DNA from: Candidatus Falkowiibacteriota bacterium | GTDB taxonomy: Bacteria; Patescibacteriota; Patescibacteriia; UBA2591; JABMQE01 | Assembly: GCA_013203415.1 (NCBI GenBank) | Contig: JABMQE010000093.1 | Location: 1-12,190, forward strand | Reading direction: 5' to 3' | DNA: 12,190 nucleotides | Shown here: positions 11,011 through 12,190 of the stretch, piece by piece | Position numbering within the stretch: the stretch's first letter is position 1 | Layout: each line of letters begins with the position of its first letter | The notes under the pieces: model-generated | What the model was told of the DNA's origin: nothing | Seen by the model: only the letters and a program-made list of their open reading frames with translations | Database searches by the model: none | Made by a program: the position numbers and the translations under genes

Positions 11011-12190
11011 TTAAAATTGTTCGGTTAAGGAGTACATCGGCATGATAATAGAGAGAGCCATGCCGGCGACAGCAATGCCTAAGATAATAATCAAGACAGG
11101 CTCGATGATCGAGGCCAAGCCCTCCATCAAGTTTGAGACCTCGTCTTCGTAAAAATCAGCTAAATCCTGCAAGATATTATCGAGGGTGCCGGTTTCTTCG
11201 CCGACTTGGATCATTTGGATAACCACCGGAGGAAACAGTTTATCATTTTCGCTTAGAATTTTAGCGACGCTTTCGCCTTTTTTAACTTTTTCACTGGCGG
11301 CAGTGACATAATCCCTGTATATTGTGTTGCCAAGAACAGTGCCGGTAATTTCTAGGGTTTGAACAATAGGGATATCGGTAGCAAGAAGGGAGGAGAAAGT
11401 CCTTGAGAATTTTGCAAGATTTATTTTTTTTATAATCGAGCCTATGACCGGCGATTTTAGAAGGATAATATGAAAGTAACGACGGCCGGTTTTCGTTCTT
11501 ATGAATTTTACAAATGCGGCTACTGAAATTAGAAAAAGAATAGCAAGGAGAAGGCCGTTGCTGGTGACAAAACTGCTTGTGAATATAAGAATCCTGGTTG
11601 GCAGAGGCAGGGTGGCTTCCATGTCCGAAAAGATATCGATAACCTGGGGAACAACGAATATCATCATTAAGATGCCGATGCCGGCCATGGCAACGAGAAT
11701 GAAAGCGGGGTAGGCTAGGGCACTTTTGATTTTAGAGCTTAATTCGTGGGTTTTTTTCATTTGGAGAGCAAGTTCTTTTAGAACCTTTTCCAGATTGCCG
11801 CCTTTTTCACCAGCTCTAATCATATTAATAAAAACGGGCGAGAAGGTTTTTGGGTATTTTGCTAGGCTGTCCGAAAGGTAGTTTCCTTGTTCGATTTCTT
11901 CGTGGGTTTTTTGGAGGATTTTTTTTAATAGTTTGTTGTTTGTTTGAAGAGAGAGGGTTTTTACAGCAGCAGAAAGGGAGAGGCCGGCTTTGGTCATAAC
12001 CCCTAGGTTTTTGGTAAAAAAAAGCTTCTGGGATAATGGAACTCCCTGAAGCTGAGTAATAAAATTATTTATTTTTTCGATTGTCTTTGTCTGCGGTTTG
12101 GGGTCTTTTTTTTCCCCAGCACCAGAGCTCGCTTGAGCTCGCCCAGAACCAGAGCTATCGCTCGATTCTGGACTTTGCTCGGTGCGGGGC
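11011..12190 (-). CDS. pilC: Type IV pilus platform protein PilC (5' end missing)
   Basis: The frame is open from the right edge to the TAA at 11013-11011, 392 residues. It is the polytopic inner-membrane platform (GspF/PilC) on which the assembly ATPases act. The first T2SSF domain begins LSQKLFFTKNLGVMTKAG (around 12033-11986) and contains MIRAGEKGGNLEKVL. The second begins LAKFSRTFSSLLATDIPI and contains MIQVGEETGTLDNIL. Hydrophobic segments lie at about 11710-11640, 11590-11505 and 11110-11040. The ATG at 11997 falls inside domain 1, so the true start is beyond the window. The visible N-terminal part is a Ser/Gly/Pro/Glu linker (PRTEQSPESSDSSGSGRAQ...), encoded by GC-rich hairpin-forming DNA, probably joining a small N-terminal domain to the first T2SSF domain. 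Confidence 0.93.
   Translation of the reverse strand, partial: PRTEQSPESSDSSGSGRAQASSGAGEKKDPKPQTKTIEKINNFITQLQGVPLSQKLFFTKNLGVMTKAGLSLSAAVKTLSLQTNNKLLKKILQKTHEEIEQGNYLSDSLAKYPKTFSPVFINMIRAGEKGGNLEKVLKELALQMKKTHELSSKIKSALAYPAFILVAMAGIGILMMIFVVPQVIDIFSDMEATLPLPTRILIFTSSFVTSNGLLLAILFLISVAAFVKFIRTKTGRRYFHIILLKSPVIGSIIKKINLAKFSRTFSSLLATDIPIVQTLEITGTVLGNTIYRDYVTAASEKVKKGESVAKILSENDKLFPPVVIQMIQVGEETGTLDNILQDLADFYEDEVSNLMEGLASIIEPVLIIILGIAVAGMALSIIMPMYSLTEQF
12125..12163. repeat. GC-rich hairpin pair encoding the PilC linker
   Basis: GAGCTC-GCTT-GAGCTC (12125-12140) and GAGC-TATC-GCTC (12152-12163) are two hairpins. Each begins within the shared word ACCAGAGCT (12121-12129 and 12148-12156). The stretch is much more GC-rich than its surroundings and codes only for Ser/Gly/Ala/Gln/Asp linker residues of PilC. 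It looks like a REP-like element maintained in frame. Confidence 0.55.

Noticed and set aside
11011..11997. Starting PilC at the ATG at 11997
   Set aside because: The frame is open upstream to the window edge and encodes LSQKLFFTKNLGV, the conserved beginning of the first T2SSF domain, so this ATG is internal.

Overview
The window looks like a piece of a Candidate Phyla Radiation (Patescibacteria, probably Parcubacteria-like) chromosome. The reasons are: AT-rich DNA with compact genes; a Gram-positive-like type IV pilus cluster with pilC, prepilin-like genes and pilM-N-O but no secretin or true PilP; intergenic gaps made of degenerate low-complexity words; no clear Shine-Dalgarno sequence before any gene; and short hairpin-forming repeats found inside reading frames. 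TGA is used as an ordinary stop (pilM, pilN, nfu, the C39 lipoprotein), which argues against Gracilibacteria/Absconditabacteria. The assignment is an inference from gene content, not a phylogeny.

Layout. Positions 1-59 are the 3' end of an unidentified plus-strand gene. A bidirectional terminator (75-113) separates it from convergent rpmA (ribosomal protein L27, minus strand, 117-398). A divergent promoter region (about 479-528) serves rpmA and a plus-strand lipoprotein with a C39-type cysteine-peptidase fold (535-1347); the latter promoter predicts a leaderless mRNA. A terminator at 1370-1411 overlaps the promoter of the next unit. That unit is an iron-sulfur cluster assembly operon: an Rrf2/IscR-like regulator (1581-1979), an IscU scaffold (2053-2466), a minimal Nfu (2517-2741) and a cysteine desulfurase (2805-4016). 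Its leader carries an operator-like dyad and a 91-nt near-perfect hairpin.

From 4036 to the right edge everything is on the minus strand and belongs to a type IV pilus locus. In transcription order it reads pilC (5' end outside the window), a 747-aa prepilin-like protein carrying a predicted seven-bladed beta-propeller, a canonical minor prepilin, a PilX-like membrane-anchored protein, pilM, pilN, pilO and a 102-aa single-pass protein in the pilP position. PilM (cytoplasmic actin-like) binds the PilN tail, PilN/PilO form the alignment complex, PilC is the platform, and the prepilin-like proteins would form the tip or initiation complex. The propeller pilin is a good candidate tip adhesin. No major pilin, PilB, PilT or prepilin peptidase lies in the window.

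The most notable points are the pilin-propeller fusion with apparent velcro closure of the ring, the long hairpin in the isc leader, a REP-like palindrome flanked by 15-bp direct repeats and translated within the cysteine desulfurase, a GC-rich hairpin-rich segment translated as the PilC linker, and a pilus-operon terminator buried antisense in the end of the cysteine desulfurase gene.
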